This document shows positions 29,638 through 43,413 of a DNA stretch of 64,000 nucleotides, in pieces. The translations under genes were made by a program, and so were the position numbers. The notes beneath the pieces are model-generated. The model was not told the DNA's origin, did no database searches, and saw nothing but the letters and a program-made list of their open reading frames with translations. The stretch's first letter is position 1; every line of letters begins with the position of its first letter. The DNA is from Pseudomonas sediminis (GTDB taxonomy: Bacteria > Pseudomonadota > Gammaproteobacteria > Pseudomonadales > Pseudomonadaceae), in NCBI RefSeq assembly GCF_002741105.1, contig NZ_NIQU01000001.1, forward strand, positions 496,001 to 560,000, written 5' to 3'.

Positions 29638-30855
29638 TCAGGTGCGGTATTCGGCGTTGATCTTGACGTACTCGTGGGACAGGTCGGTGGTCCAGATGGT
29701 CTCGCTGCAACTGCCGCGACCCAGCTCGATGCGGATGGTGATCTCCTCACGTGCCATCACCGCCGCGCCCTGCTCTTCGGTGTAGGTGGCCGCACGGCAA
29801 CCCTTGCTGGCGATGCAGACCTCACCGAGGAATACATCGATCTTGCTCACGTCCAGCTGTGGCACACCGGCATAGCCGACAGCCGCGAGGATACGCCCCC
29901 AGTTGGGGTCGGAGGCGAACAGCGCGGTCTTGATCAGCGGCGAGTGAGCGACGGCATAAGCCACGTCCAGGCACTCCTGATGAGTACCGCCGCCGTTGAC
30001 CTGCACGGTAACGAACTTGGTCGCGCCTTCACCGTCACGGACGATGGCCTGCGCCACTTCCATGAACACCTCGAACACCGCCTGCTTGAGCTTGGCGAAC
30101 AGCTCACCGGAGGCGTCGCTGATCTCAGGCAGTGCGGCCTGGCCGGTAGCGATCAGCATGCAGCAGTCGTTGGTGGAGGTGTCACCGTCGATGGTGATGC
30201 GGTTGAACGATTTGTTCGCCGCGTCGCGCACCAGATCCTGCAGCACGCCCTGGGCAACCTTGGCGTCGGTGGCGATGTAGCCAAGCATGGTGGCCATGTT
30301 CGGGCGGATCATGCCAGCGCCCTTGGAGATGCCGGTCACGGTGATGGTCACGCCATCATGCTGGAACTGACGGCTGGCGCCCTTGGGCAGGGTGTCGGTG
30401 GTCATGATGCCGGTGGCGGCAGCTTCCCAGTTGTCAGCCTTGAGGTCATCCAGCGCGGCCTGCAACGCGGACTCGATCTTCTCGACCGGCAGCGGCTCGC
30501 CGATCACACCGGTGGAGAATGGCAGCACGGCGCTTTCGGCAACACCGGTCAGCTCAGCCAGGCGCACACAGGAGCGACGCGCACGGGCCAGGCCATCGGC
30601 GCCGGTACCAGCGTTGGCATTGCCGGTATTGGTCAGCAGGTAACGCACTTCGCCGCCCAGACGCTCGCGCGTGATCAGCACAGGGGCCGCGCAAAAGGCG
30701 TTGGTGGTGGTCACCCCGGCGATACGCGAACCTTCGGCACAGCGCATCACCACCACATCCTTGCGCCCTGGACGCTTGATGCCGGCCGAGGCGATACCCA
30801 GCTCGAAACCAGGAACCGGGTGCAGGGTAGACAGCGGGCCAAGACCAACAGCCAT
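29638..30855 (-). CDS. argJ: ArgJ, ornithine acetyltransferase / glutamate N-acetyltransferase
   Basis: Recycles the acetyl group in arginine synthesis, moving it from N-acetylornithine to glutamate. The 405-residue precursor self-cleaves between Ala188 and Thr189 in [13 protein letters not shown]; Thr189 becomes the nucleophile. Other active-site blocks are TTDTLPKGA and the C-terminal [15 protein letters not shown]. Full length and standard start. Downstream of secA on the minus strand, with a hairpin after each gene, so probably its own unit. Gene order matches P. aeruginosa. Confidence 0.96.
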   Translation of the reverse strand: MAVGLGPLSTLHPVPGFELGIASAGIKRPGRKDVVVMRCAEGSRIAGVTTTNAFCAAPVLITRERLGGEVRYLLTNTGNANAGTGADGLARARRSCVRLAELTGVAESAVLPFSTGVIGEPLPVEKIESALQAALDDLKADNWEAAATGIMTTDTLPKGASRQFQHDGVTITVTGISKGAGMIRPNMATMLGYIATDAKVAQGVLQDLVRDAANKSFNRITIDGDTSTNDCCMLIATGQAALPEISDASGELFAKLKQAVFEVFMEVAQAIVRDGEGATKFVTVQVNGGGTHQECLDVAYAVAHSPLIKTALFASDPNWGRILAAVGYAGVPQLDVSKIDVFLGEVCIASKGCRAATYTEEQGAAVMAREEITIRIELGRGSCSETIWTTDLSHEYVKINAEYRT

Positions 30856-30910
30856 GAGATGCGCTCCTTCAGATATAGGGTGATCGCGTCGGCGACCGAA
30901 TGAGATGGTA

Positions 30911-30945
30911 AAACGCCGCGAGCGGCTGGGCCGTTCGCGGCGTTG
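30911..30945 (-). terminator. secA terminator
   Basis: Strong stem ACGCCGCGAGCGG / CCGTTCGCGGCGT, followed on the minus strand by TTTT, between secA and argJ. Confidence 0.75.
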
Positions 30946-30995
30946 TCAGGGCGCTGGCAGCATAGCCGAAGCGCCCGCCACTGCAAGCGGTCCGA

Positions 30996-33731
30996 TCAGC
31001 CGATCTGACCGTGGCAGTGCTTGTACTTCTTACCCGAACCGCAAGGGCACGGCTCGTTACGGCCAACCTTCTGCTCGGCACGTACCGGAGCGGCGGCCAT
31101 GGCAACGTCGCCTTCTCCGCCATCGTTCTCTTCAGCGGCCAGCGCCGAGGCATCGGCGTGCTGGAACTGCATGCGCTCGGCCATGGCTTCTGCCTCGCGG
31201 CGCAGCCGGGCTTCTTCTTCGGCCGGATCTTCGCGACGCACCTGAACGTGGCTGAGCACGCGGATGGCATCGCGCTTGATCGACTCCAGCAGCTCCTGGA
31301 ACAGGGCGAAGGACTCGCGCTTGTATTCCTGCTTGGGGTTCTTCTGCGCGTAGCCACGCAGGTGAATCCCGTGACGCAGGTGATCCATGGTCGACAGGTG
31401 GTCTTTCCACAGGTCGTCCAGCACGCGCAGCAGAATCTGCTTCTCGAAGGTACGCAGAGCCTCGGCGCTGGCCTGGGTTTCCTTCTCGTTGTAGGCAGCC
31501 AGCAGTTCGGCAAGGATGCGCTCACGCAGGGTTTCTTCGTACAGTTTGTCGTCTTCATCCAGCCACTGCTGGATCGGCAGCTTGATGCCAAAATCGCTCT
31601 GCAGGGTAGACTCCAGACCGGCGACGTCCCACTGCTCCGGCATCGACTGCGGCGGAATATGGTTGTTGACTGCGGTGGTCAGCACTTCCTCGCGGAACTC
31701 GGCGATGGTGTCGCCAACGCTCTCGGCAGCCAGCAGGCTGTTGCGCATGTGGTAGATCACCTTGCGCTGCTCGTTGGCCACGTCGTCGAATTCGAGCAGT
31801 TGCTTACGCATGTCGAAGTTACGCCCCTCGACCTTGCGCTGGGCCTTCTCGATGGCGTTGGTGACCATGCGGTGCTCGATGGCCTCGCCGGACTGCATGC
31901 CGAGGGCCTTCATGAAATTCTTCACCCGATCCGAGGCGAAGATACGCATCAGGTTGTCTTCCAGCGACAGGTAGAAGCGGCTGGAGCCCGGGTCACCCTG
32001 ACGACCGGCACGACCACGCAACTGGTTGTCGATACGACGCGATTCGTGGCGCTCGGAGGCGATCACGTGCAGGCCGCCGGCTTCGATCACCTGCTGGTGA
32101 CGCTTCTGCCACTCGCTCTTGATCTGCGCGATTTGCTCGTCGGTGGGGTTTTCCAGCGCCGCCACTTCCACTTCCCAGTTACCGCCGAGAAGAATGTCGG
32201 TACCACGACCCGCCATGTTGGTGGCAATGGTCAGTGCGCCCGGACGACCGGCCTGGGCGATGATCTCGGCTTCCTTGTCGTGGAACTTGGCGTTGAGGAC
32301 CTTGTGCTCGATGCCTGCCTGATTCAGCAACTGACTGACGTACTCGGAGGTCTCGATGGTGGCGGTACCCACCAGGATCGGCCGGCCCTGGGCCTGGCAA
32401 TCCTTGATATCGGCGATGATCGCCTGGTACTTCTCTTCCTGGGTCAGATAGACCAGGTCGTTGAAGTCCTTACGCGCAATCGGCTTGTTGGTCGGGATGA
32501 CCATCACGTCCAGACCGTAGATCTGACGGAACTCGAAGGCCTCGGTATCGGCGGTACCGGTCATGCCGGACAGCTTGTTGTAGAGGCGGAAGTAGTTCTG
32601 GAAGGTGGTCGAGGCCAGAGTCTGGCTCTCGGCCTGAATGTTCACCCCCTCCTTCGCCTCGATGGCCTGGTGCAGGCCCTCGGAGAGGCGGCGACCCGGC
32701 ATGGTACGGCCGGTGTGCTCGTCGATCAGGATCACCTGACCGTTCTGCACGATGTACTCGACGTTGCGGTTGAACAGCTTGTGCGCACGCAGGCCGGCGT
32801 AAACATGGGTCAGCAAGCCAAGGTTGTGCGCGGAATAGAGGCTCTCGCCTTCAGCCAGCAGGCCGGCCGCGGTAAGCATCTCTTCGACATACTGGTGACC
32901 AGCTTCGTTGAGCTCGACCTGGCGGGTTTTCTCGTCGACCTTGTAGTGACCTTCCTGAGTCACCACACCTTCCTCTTCCTCGATGTGCTGCTTGAGGCGC
33001 GGAATCAGCTTGTTGATCTCGATATACAGCTTGGAGCTGTCTTCAGCCTGACCAGAGATGATCAGCGGGGTACGGGCTTCGTCGATGAGAATGGAGTCGA
33101 CTTCGTCGATCACGGCGAAATTCAGCTCGCGCTGGAATTTGTCTTCCAGGCTGAAGGCCATGTTGTCACGCAGATAGTCGAAACCGAATTCGTTGTTGGT
33201 GCCATAGGTGATGTCGGCGGCGTAAGCAGCACGCTTCTCTTCCGGCGGCTGGAAGGGGGTAACGATGCCCACCGACAAGCCCAGGAATTCATACAGCGGA
33301 CGCATCCAGTTGGCGTCGCGGCGGGCCAGGTATTCGTTGACCGTGACCACGTGCACGCCCTTGCCGGACAGCGCGTTGAGGTAGACCGCCAGGGTACCCA
33401 CCAGGGTCTTGCCCTCACCGGTACGCATCTCGGCAATCTTGCCTTCATGCAGAGCCATGCCGCCGATCAGCTGCACATCGAAGTGGCGCATGCCCATCAC
33501 TCGCTTACCGGCCTCACGGGCCACAGCGAAGGCTTCGGGCAGCAGCTTGTCGAGGGTTTCGCCCTGAGCCAGACGGCCCTTGAACTCTTCGGTCTTGCTA
33601 CGCAGTTGCTCGTCCGACAGAGCAATCATCTGCTCTTCGAGGACATTGACGGACTGCACCGCCTTGACCAAGCGTTTGACTTCACGCTCATTCTTGCTTC
33701 CGAAAAGTTTTTTAAACAGAGGCGCAAACAT
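30996..33731 (-). CDS. secA: SecA, preprotein translocase ATPase
   Basis: Motor that drives secretory proteins through SecYEG. It has 911 residues from the ATG at 33731 ([15 protein letters not shown]). Walker A is in [13 protein letters not shown], the DEAD-type Walker B in [16 protein letters not shown], and motif VI in [18 protein letters not shown]. The C-terminal zinc-binding tail [12 protein letters not shown] follows a charged linker. There is no secM-like gene upstream, unlike E. coli, so translation control by secretion would need another device. Between argJ and the M23 peptidase. Confidence 0.97.
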   Translation of the reverse strand: MFAPLFKKLFGSKNEREVKRLVKAVQSVNVLEEQMIALSDEQLRSKTEEFKGRLAQGETLDKLLPEAFAVAREAGKRVMGMRHFDVQLIGGMALHEGKIAEMRTGEGKTLVGTLAVYLNALSGKGVHVVTVNEYLARRDANWMRPLYEFLGLSVGIVTPFQPPEEKRAAYAADITYGTNNEFGFDYLRDNMAFSLEDKFQRELNFAVIDEVDSILIDEARTPLIISGQAEDSSKLYIEINKLIPRLKQHIEEEEGVVTQEGHYKVDEKTRQVELNEAGHQYVEEMLTAAGLLAEGESLYSAHNLGLLTHVYAGLRAHKLFNRNVEYIVQNGQVILIDEHTGRTMPGRRLSEGLHQAIEAKEGVNIQAESQTLASTTFQNYFRLYNKLSGMTGTADTEAFEFRQIYGLDVMVIPTNKPIARKDFNDLVYLTQEEKYQAIIADIKDCQAQGRPILVGTATIETSEYVSQLLNQAGIEHKVLNAKFHDKEAEIIAQAGRPGALTIATNMAGRGTDILLGGNWEVEVAALENPTDEQIAQIKSEWQKRHQQVIEAGGLHVIASERHESRRIDNQLRGRAGRQGDPGSSRFYLSLEDNLMRIFASDRVKNFMKALGMQSGEAIEHRMVTNAIEKAQRKVEGRNFDMRKQLLEFDDVANEQRKVIYHMRNSLLAAESVGDTIAEFREEVLTTAVNNHIPPQSMPEQWDVAGLESTLQSDFGIKLPIQQWLDEDDKLYEETLRERILAELLAAYNEKETQASAEALRTFEKQILLRVLDDLWKDHLSTMDHLRHGIHLRGYAQKNPKQEYKRESFALFQELLESIKRDAIRVLSHVQVRREDPAEEEARLRREAEAMAERMQFQHADASALAAEENDGGEGDVAMAAAPVRAEQKVGRNEPCPCGSGKKYKHCHGQIG

Positions 33732-33969
33732 ATCGACAGGATCTTCCGGCGAATGGATGGAGGTCGGCGCAAATCGCGACCTGGCAGCCAGCATGGCTGC
33801 GGGCGAAGGGGGCATTCTACCCGGAAAACTCAGGGAGGAAAGTGACGTTGTCAGCCCGTTGCTGCCGCATAATGGCGCAGGCCACGCATCCCCGGTCAGC
33901 CAGGGGCGCGGCGTGAAACTTTATATGGGGATGAATGCTGGCAATTCAAGGTCAGCCTGTTGCCCTGAC

Positions 33970-34890
33970 TCACTCGACGCCGTTGGCGCGCGCGATATAA
34001 AGGGCAGGATTGACCTGTCGGCCATCCTTGCTGACTTCGAAATGCACGTGATAACCGGTGGAGCGACCACTGCGACCGACCTTGGCGATGGTCTCGCCGC
34101 GCTGCACCAGATCACCGATCTGTACAGTATTGCTCTGGTTGTGGGCGTAGAGGGTGACGTAGCCATCGGCATGACTGATCTCGACCACGTTGCCATAACC
34201 ATTCTTCTTGCCGGAGAAGGTGACGATACCCGCCGCCACCGACACCACATCGCTCCCCGGTTTGGCGGCGAAGTCGACGCCCTTGTGGACACTCACGCGA
34301 CCGGTAAGCGGGTGCACGCGACGCCCGAAAGGCGACGACACATAACCTTGCAAAACCGGACGACCTGAAAGTGTCTCAGCTTCACTCAGGCGACGCTCGC
34401 CAAGCAGTTGCTCCAGCACTTCCAACTGCTGCTCGCGGCTTTCCACTCGCAGCGCCAGGTCATCAAGCGCACTCATGAAAGGTGGCGGTGCATAGGCCGA
34501 AGCGCCCAGCGCATCTTCCGCGCCGCCCTGCCCGACACTGAGGGAAAAGTCGAACTCGCCTGCGTCCAGCTCCGCTAATTCGGTCAGGCGCTCGCCCAGA
34601 GCATCGAGCCGCGTGAGGCGCGCCTGCAGTTCCGCGACATGCACGGCAAAGGCGTCGAGCTGACGTTGTGCGTCCTGGCGTACCACGCCAACCTGTTCAC
34701 GCTGCAGATCGAGTGCTTCGGCCAGCGAGGTGTCGACCACCGGCTCGGCGGTCAACCACTTGGCGCCCATTGCCGCACCGGCACCCAGGCTCAGGACCAG
34801 CAGCAGGACAGCCGACAGCAGCAACCAGCGCAGGTCCAGATTGATCGTTCGCGCCGAACCGTGACGGCTATTTAGCAGAATGATATGCAT
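33970..34890 (-). CDS. M23 family (LytM-type) metallopeptidase
   Basis: Envelope murein endopeptidase or amidase activator. The 306-residue protein has a membrane anchor (about 20-45), a coiled-coil region (60-150), and a C-terminal M23 domain. Zinc ligands are visible in RVHPLTGR (His), HKGVDFAA (Asp) and YHVHFEVS (His). Because the ligands are intact it may be a true peptidase rather than an EnvC-like activator. It starts at 34890 (MHIILLNSRHGSART), divergent from dciA. It lies between secA and lpxC, next to the division cluster, as PA4404 does. Confidence 0.88.
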   Translation of the reverse strand: MHIILLNSRHGSARTINLDLRWLLLSAVLLLVLSLGAGAAMGAKWLTAEPVVDTSLAEALDLQREQVGVVRQDAQRQLDAFAVHVAELQARLTRLDALGERLTELAELDAGEFDFSLSVGQGGAEDALGASAYAPPPFMSALDDLALRVESREQQLEVLEQLLGERRLSEAETLSGRPVLQGYVSSPFGRRVHPLTGRVSVHKGVDFAAKPGSDVVSVAAGIVTFSGKKNGYGNVVEISHADGYVTLYAHNQSNTVQIGDLVQRGETIAKVGRSGRSTGYHVHFEVSKDGRQVNPALYIARANGVE

Positions 34891-34967
34891 GGCTTCCCCT
34901 TTCGCAGAGCACAGGCCGGCAGCACGCTCTGCTACCATGACGGCTCTGCAACTTAAGGCTTCCTGCC

Positions 34968-35423
34968 ATGACGTTTCGTCCCTCGCCGGCTCAGGCACCC
35001 GCTAAGCTGTTACGCGAAGCCAAGCCCCTGAAAGCGCTGTTCGGTCAGGCGCAACGCCTTACTCACCTACAGCGTCTTGTCGATAGCCAGCTACAGCCTG
35101 CCGCCCGGGAACACTGTCATTTAGCGTCCTGGCGAGACGGCTGCTTGCTATTGATAGTGACCGATGGCCACTGGGCAACACGCCTGCGTTATCAGCAAAG
35201 AAGACTGCAACGACAACTACAGGCACTCGAAGAATTCGCGACCTTAACGAAAATCATGTTCAAGGTGCAACCTCAAGGCGGCCAGAATCGTGGAACCGGT
35301 CGCACCCTGCACTTGTCCAATAGCGCCGCACAAAGCATCCAGGCGACAGCCGAAGGCATCAGCGATCCCAGGCTACGCGCCGCGCTTGAGCGCCTGGCCA
35401 GCCATACGCAGAAAGACGAATGA
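34968..35423 (+). CDS. dciA: DciA-like helicase operator (DUF721)
   Basis: Replication-initiation protein. DciA-family proteins interact with and help load the replicative helicase DnaB in bacteria without DnaC. The 151 residues carry the DUF721 core (LASWRDGCLLLIVTDGHWATRLRYQQRRL) in the first 100 residues and a flexible tail. Location between secA and lpxC is the usual place for dciA in gammaproteobacteria. Divergent from the M23 gene and convergent with lpxC. The role is assigned from family and context. Confidence 0.8.
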   Translation: MTFRPSPAQAPAKLLREAKPLKALFGQAQRLTHLQRLVDSQLQPAAREHCHLASWRDGCLLLIVTDGHWATRLRYQQRRLQRQLQALEEFATLTKIMFKVQPQGGQNRGTGRTLHLSNSAAQSIQATAEGISDPRLRAALERLASHTQKDE

Positions 35424-35523
35424 CCCCTAATTCCGTTCGTCGGTAAACGTCTTTTTTGCCGCTTTCGCCAGATGATTGGCGCCATGAATCGTTGCGGCAC
35501 TCACCACCGACTCAACCACGCGC

Positions 35524-35553
35524 CATAAAAAAGGCCACCCGAAGGTGGCCTCA
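35524..35553 (-). terminator. lpxC / end of dcw cluster terminator
   Basis: Stem AGGCCACC CGAA GGTGGCCT. Read on the minus strand it is followed by TTTTTTA. It lies 25 nt after the lpxC stop. Confidence 0.85.
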
Positions 35554-35577
35554 ATTGAAGCTGGAAAGAGAGTGTGT

Positions 35578-36507
<930 letters not shown>

Positions 36508-36517
36508 CTAGTTGCGA

Positions 36518-36532
36518 ATTGTTTTCAACAAT
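36518..36532. promoter_or_regulatory. Perfect inverted repeat in the lpxC leader
   Basis: ATTGTT TTC AACAAT lies between the predicted -10 and the lpxC ATG, about 30 nt before the start codon. It could be an operator or an RNA hairpin near the ribosome-binding region. Pattern only. Confidence 0.45.
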
Positions 36533-36540
36533 GGTCGGGA

Positions 36541-36569
36541 ATAATAGCAGAACCGACCTTTGCTGAACA
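36541..36569 (-). promoter_or_regulatory. Predicted lpxC promoter
   Basis: On the minus strand TGTTCA (36564-36569), 17 nt, then TATTAT (36541-36546). The -10 is good and the -35 moderate. It lies in the ftsZ-lpxC interval. Confidence 0.5.
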
Positions 36570-36600
36570 CCAATCACCCATATGCTCCTGATAAATTCCA

Positions 36601-37794
36601 TCAATCAGCCTGGCGACGCAGGAAAGCCGGGATATCCAGGTAATCGAGATCATCCTGGGTATTGAGCTTGGCTGCAGTGGCGGCGCCACCGTGGCTCTGG
36701 CGCTGCACGGTCGGACGCTCGTAGTCCTTGTAGTTGACCGACTGCTCGCTGCGCGGCTGCGCGGCAGGCTGCTGGGCAACCGGCTGGCTGACGGCGACCT
36801 GAACGGTGTTGTCGACCACCTTGACCGGCTTCTCCATGCGCGCGCCGAGGCCGGTAGCGACCACGGTGACGTGCAGTTCGTCGCGCATGTCGGCGTCGAT
36901 CACGGTCCCGACCTTGACGGTGGCGTGCTCGGAAGCGAACTGTTCGATGATGTTACCCACATCGGAGTACTCACCCAGCGACAGGTCCGGACCGGCAGTG
37001 ATGTTTACCAGAATGCCGCGCGCACCCTGCAGGTTGACGTCTTCGAGCAGCGGGTTGCGGATGGCCGCTTCGGTTGCTTCACGCGCACGGTTCGGACCGC
37101 TGGCGCAGCCAGTGCCCATCATGGCCATGCCCATTTCGCTCATCACGGTTTTCACGTCGGCGAAGTCGACGTTGATCATGCCCGGACGCTTGATGATGTC
37201 GGAAATACCGCGCACGGCACCAGCCAGCACATCGTCAGCCTTGGCGAAGGCGGACAGCAGGCTGGCATCCTTGCCGAGGATGGTCAGCAGCTTTTCGTTG
37301 GGGATGGTGATCAGCGAGTCGACGCTCTCGGACAGCGCGCGAATGCCCTCATCGGCGATGACCATGCGCTTCTTGCCTTCGAACGGGAACGGGCGGGTGA
37401 CCACAGCCACGGTGAGGATGCCCAGCTCCTTGGCCACCTCGGCGATGACCGGCGCAGCACCGGTACCAGTACCGCCACCCATGCCGGTGGTGATGAACAC
37501 CATGTCGGTGCCTTGCAGCACTTCAGCGATGCGCTCGCGATCTTCCAGCGCGGCCTGACGACCGACTTCCGGATTGGCGCCAGCGCCCAGACCTTTGGTC
37601 ACGCCCGGGCCGAGCTGCAGCACGGTACGTGCGCCGATGTTCTTCAGCGCCTGCGCATCGGTGTTGGCGCAGATGAACTCGACGCCCTCGATGTTGCTGA
37701 CCGCCATGTGATTGACTGCGTTACCGCCGCCACCACCGACACCGATTACTTTGATAACCGCGCTTTGCGGAATGTTATCTACTAGTTCGAACAT
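36601..37794 (-). CDS. ftsZ: FtsZ, tubulin-like division GTPase
   Basis: Forms the Z ring that organises septation. The 397-residue protein has the GTP-binding T4 loop GGGTGTGAAPVIA near residue 105, the T7 loop region NVDFADVK, and a flexible Q/A-rich linker. The C-terminal peptide LDYLDIPAFLRRQAD binds FtsA and ZipA. About 40 nt downstream of ftsA in the dcw order. Standard start MFELVDNIPQSAVIKVIGVGGGG. Confidence 0.98.
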   Translation of the reverse strand: MFELVDNIPQSAVIKVIGVGGGGGNAVNHMAVSNIEGVEFICANTDAQALKNIGARTVLQLGPGVTKGLGAGANPEVGRQAALEDRERIAEVLQGTDMVFITTGMGGGTGTGAAPVIAEVAKELGILTVAVVTRPFPFEGKKRMVIADEGIRALSESVDSLITIPNEKLLTILGKDASLLSAFAKADDVLAGAVRGISDIIKRPGMINVDFADVKTVMSEMGMAMMGTGCASGPNRAREATEAAIRNPLLEDVNLQGARGILVNITAGPDLSLGEYSDVGNIIEQFASEHATVKVGTVIDADMRDELHVTVVATGLGARMEKPVKVVDNTVQVAVSQPVAQQPAAQPRSEQSVNYKDYERPTVQRQSHGGAATAAKLNTQDDLDYLDIPAFLRRQAD

Positions 37795-37836
37795 GATCCC
37801 TCTCCTTCCTTTCTAGTTGTAACGCCTACTGCAAAT

Positions 37837-39084
37837 TTAGAAATTGCCTTGCACCCAACGCTTGATGCGTTCGAGTACCGGGGTTTTGTTTTCGTCCTGG
37901 TAAGGACTGCCCACCGACATGGAAATGCCGTCGTTCTGCTTCTGCAGCCCATACAACAGCAAGCCCACACCGGTGGAATAAATCGGGTTGCGCACCACAT
38001 CGCCCATGCCCTTGACGCTATGTGGCACGCCCAAGCGCACCGGCATGTGGAAGATCTCCTCGGCGAGTTCTACTGCGCCTTCCATCTTCGCCGTGCCGCC
38101 GGTCATGACGATGCCGGCGGGAATCAGATCTTCGTAGCCGCTGCGGCGCAGCTCGGCCTGAACCAAGGTGAACAGCTCGTCGTAACGCGGCTCGACCACT
38201 TCGGCCAGGGACTGACGCGAGAGGTCGCGCGGCGGACGATCACCGACGCTCGGCACCTTGATGGTTTCGCCAGCACCGGCCAGCTTGGCCAGGGCGCAGG
38301 CATAGCGAATCTTGATTTCTTCGGCGTACTGGGTCGGCGTACGCAGGGCCATGGCGATGTCGTTGGTAACCTGGTCACCAGCAATCGGAATCACCGCGGT
38401 GTGACGAATCGCGCCTTCGGTGAAGATGGCGATATCGGTGGTGCCACCGCCGATATCCACCAGGCACACGCCCAGCTCCTTCTCGTCTTCGGTCAGTACC
38501 GAATACGCGGATGCCAGCTGCTCGAGGATGATGTCGTCGACTTCCAGACCGCAGCGACGCACGCACTTCTCGATGTTCTGCGCGGCGTTCACGGCGCAGG
38601 TAACCACGTGCACCTTGGCTTCCAGGCGTACGCCGGACATGCCCAACGGCTCGCGCACGCCTTCCTGGTTGTCGATCACGTAATCCTGCGCCAGGGTGTG
38701 CAGCACGCGCTGGTCCGCCGGAATGGCCACGGCCTGCGCGGCGTCGAGCACGCGCTCGATATCGGCCGGGCTCACTTCGCGATCACGGATGGCAACGATG
38801 CCGTGGCTGTTCAGGCTACGGATGTGATTGCCGGCCACACCGACGAACGCCGAGTGGATACGGCAGCCCGCCATCAGTTGCGCCTCTTCCACGGCGCGCT
38901 GAATCGAGGCCACGGTGGACTCGATATTGACCACCACACCCTTCTTCAGCCCGCGCGACGGATGAGTGCCGATACCGACGATTTCCAGCTGGCCGTCGGC
39001 CGTCACCTCACCCACCAGCGCCACCACCTTGGAGGTGCCGATGTCCAGGCCAACGATCATCTTGCCGCTCTGCGCGCTATTCAT
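37837..39084 (-). CDS. ftsA: FtsA, actin-like division protein
   Basis: Anchors FtsZ filaments to the membrane and signals to septal synthesis proteins. The 415 residues have actin-type phosphate loops (VGLDIGTSKVVALVG; VDIGGGTTDIAIF) and the SHS2-type 1C insertion (80-165). The C-terminal amphipathic helix LERIKRWVQGNF is the membrane-targeting sequence. Between ftsQ (15-nt gap) and ftsZ. Confidence 0.97.
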   Translation of the reverse strand: MNSAQSGKMIVGLDIGTSKVVALVGEVTADGQLEIVGIGTHPSRGLKKGVVVNIESTVASIQRAVEEAQLMAGCRIHSAFVGVAGNHIRSLNSHGIVAIRDREVSPADIERVLDAAQAVAIPADQRVLHTLAQDYVIDNQEGVREPLGMSGVRLEAKVHVVTCAVNAAQNIEKCVRRCGLEVDDIILEQLASAYSVLTEDEKELGVCLVDIGGGTTDIAIFTEGAIRHTAVIPIAGDQVTNDIAMALRTPTQYAEEIKIRYACALAKLAGAGETIKVPSVGDRPPRDLSRQSLAEVVEPRYDELFTLVQAELRRSGYEDLIPAGIVMTGGTAKMEGAVELAEEIFHMPVRLGVPHSVKGMGDVVRNPIYSTGVGLLLYGLQKQNDGISMSVGSPYQDENKTPVLERIKRWVQGNF

Positions 39085-39099
39085 TAGTCCTGCCTCTCC

Positions 39100-39966
39100 T
39101 CAATTCACTTTCTGCTCGGCCGCAGCCGGCTCCACCGGCTCACGCCAGGCCACGGCCAGGCCGTTGGCATAACGCAGGTCGATGCGCGCGATGTTCGCGC
39201 TCTGTTCTTTCAGTTCCCGCTCATAGATGGCGGCGAAGCGACGCATTTTTTCCACCACGTGATCACGTCCCAGCAGGATGTCGATACGCTGCCCGCTGGC
39301 GTTCTCGGTGGCCGAGAGGAACCAGCTGCCGCGCTCGCGCAACTGCAGTCCGACCACGGTGAAGCCCATCGGCCGCAGCAATTGGCTGAGCATCTGATAC
39401 TGCTGCATCACCTTCGGCTGCGCCCGCTTCGGGCCGGACAGCTGCGGTAGATGCTGATAGTTGTCCAGCTCCTGCGGCGCGAACGCCTGGCCCTGGTTGT
39501 TGAGCAGCGCTTCGTCACCCCAGCGGGCGATAGGCAGCTGCTCTTCGAGGCGCACGTCGATCTGATCTGGCCAGACGCGACGCACTTCGGCATGAGCGAT
39601 CCAGGGCATGCGTTCGAGTTCTTCGCGCATGCCGCGCAGATCAGCGCTGAAGAAGTTCGCCTCGATGAACGGCGCGATCCGTCGCTGTACCGCCTGCTGG
39701 CTGACGTAAGCCAGATCGCCCTGCACGCTGATGCGCGCGATCGGGCGATCGGCGTAGGGCAGCAGACGCTGTGCACCTTCGTAGGCAGCAAAGCCCAGAC
39801 CGACCAGCGCCAGCGGCCAGAGCAGGCGGCCCACCCAGGAGAAGTCCGGCTTGGGCAGACTCAGGCGCATCGGCTCCTTGGTCACCAGACGGCTGGCGCC
39901 ACGCGGCGCGGGCTTGCCGCGTTGCGGAGCCCTCAGCGAGTCTTGATGGCGCAGAGCGATGCTCAT
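39100..39966 (-). CDS. ftsQ: FtsQ, divisome scaffold protein
   Basis: Bitopic inner-membrane protein linking early and late divisome parts through FtsB and FtsL. The 288 residues have a basic cytosolic tail, one membrane helix near 45-65, a POTRA domain ([18 protein letters not shown]), and the beta domain ending [16 protein letters not shown]. The start at 39966 leaves a 3-nt gap from the ddlB stop. Confidence 0.95.
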   Translation of the reverse strand: MSIALRHQDSLRAPQRGKPAPRGASRLVTKEPMRLSLPKPDFSWVGRLLWPLALVGLGFAAYEGAQRLLPYADRPIARISVQGDLAYVSQQAVQRRIAPFIEANFFSADLRGMREELERMPWIAHAEVRRVWPDQIDVRLEEQLPIARWGDEALLNNQGQAFAPQELDNYQHLPQLSGPKRAQPKVMQQYQMLSQLLRPMGFTVVGLQLRERGSWFLSATENASGQRIDILLGRDHVVEKMRRFAAIYERELKEQSANIARIDLRYANGLAVAWREPVEPAAAEQKVN

Positions 39967-39969
39967 CGC

Positions 39970-42342
<2,373 letters not shown>

Positions 42343-42350
<8 letters not shown>

Positions 42351-43413
42351 GCATCACCTCCTGGCAGATGTCGACCACCGTGCGGGTGGCATCGGGCTTG
42401 GCCAGGCGACGCGCGGTGGCGCCCATGACATTGAGTTTTTCCAGGTGCATCAGAACCTCGGTGAGCTGCGCGGCAAGCGTATCCGCGTCAGTGGCATGTT
42501 GCGCAAGAAGGACAGCGGCGCCCTCCTTCGCCAGATATTCGGCATTGCGGCTCTGGTGGTCGTCGATCGCGTGCGGCAACGGCACGAGGAACGATGGCAG
42601 ACCTGCTGCCGCCAGTTCGCTGACGGTAAGCGCGCCAGCGCGGCACACCACCAGATCGGCCCAGCCATAGGCACGTGCCATGTCCTTGATGAAGGGCGCG
42701 ACCTCGGCTTCGACCGCGGCATCGCGATAACGCTCCGCAGTGATTTCGGCATGTTGTTTACCGGCCTGGTGAAACACCTGCGGACGTACGTCGGCGGGGA
42801 TTTTCTCCAGTGCAGCCGGCAGCAATTTGTTCAGCGGCTCGGCGCCCAGGCTACCGCCCAGCACCAGCAGTTTCGGCTTGCGGCCTACCAGCGGCTCGCG
42901 CGGGGTTTCCAGGAACAGCTCTTCACGCACCGGATTACCGGTGGTGCGCCGCTTGTCGGATGCACCGAAGGTATTCGGGAAGGCTTCGCAGATGCGCACG
43001 GCGATACGCGACAGCAGGCGGTTGGCGGTACCGGCCACGGCGTTCTGCTCGTGGATCACCAGCGGTACGCCGGCCAGACGCGCAGCCAGGCCGCCAGGGC
43101 CAGTGACGTAACCGCCCATGCCCAGTACGCACACCGGCTGCAACTCACGTACGATGCGGCGCGCCTGCAGCAGCGAACGCAACAGCTGGAACGGCGCCTT
43201 GAGCAGCGCCAGCTTGCTCTTGCCACGCAGACCGCTGACGTTGATCAGGTGCAGGGGCAGACCGGCTTGCGGTACCAGCTCGTTCTCGATGCCGCGCGGC
43301 GTACCCAGCCAATGCACGCTGTAACCACGCGCCTGGAACTCACGAGCACAGGCCAGAGCCGGGAACACGTGGCCGCCGGTGCCGCCAGCCATGATCAGGA
43401 CATTACCGCGCAT
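42343..43413 (-). CDS. murG: MurG, lipid II-forming GlcNAc transferase
   Basis: Transfers GlcNAc to lipid I at the inner face of the membrane, making lipid II. The 356-residue GT-B (GT28) enzyme has N-terminal [12 protein letters not shown], linker [15 protein letters not shown], and donor-site region [23 protein letters not shown]. It overlaps ftsW by 11 nt upstream and murC by 8 nt downstream. Product is flipped by MurJ (9.5 kb). Confidence 0.97.

Noticed and set aside
31011..33845. Very long open frame (over 900 codons) on the plus strand opposite secA
   Set aside because: It is the mirror of a clearly coding minus-strand gene in GC-rich DNA. Its translation has no recognisable domain and is rich in Leu, Val, Gly and Asp in the way such antisense frames are.
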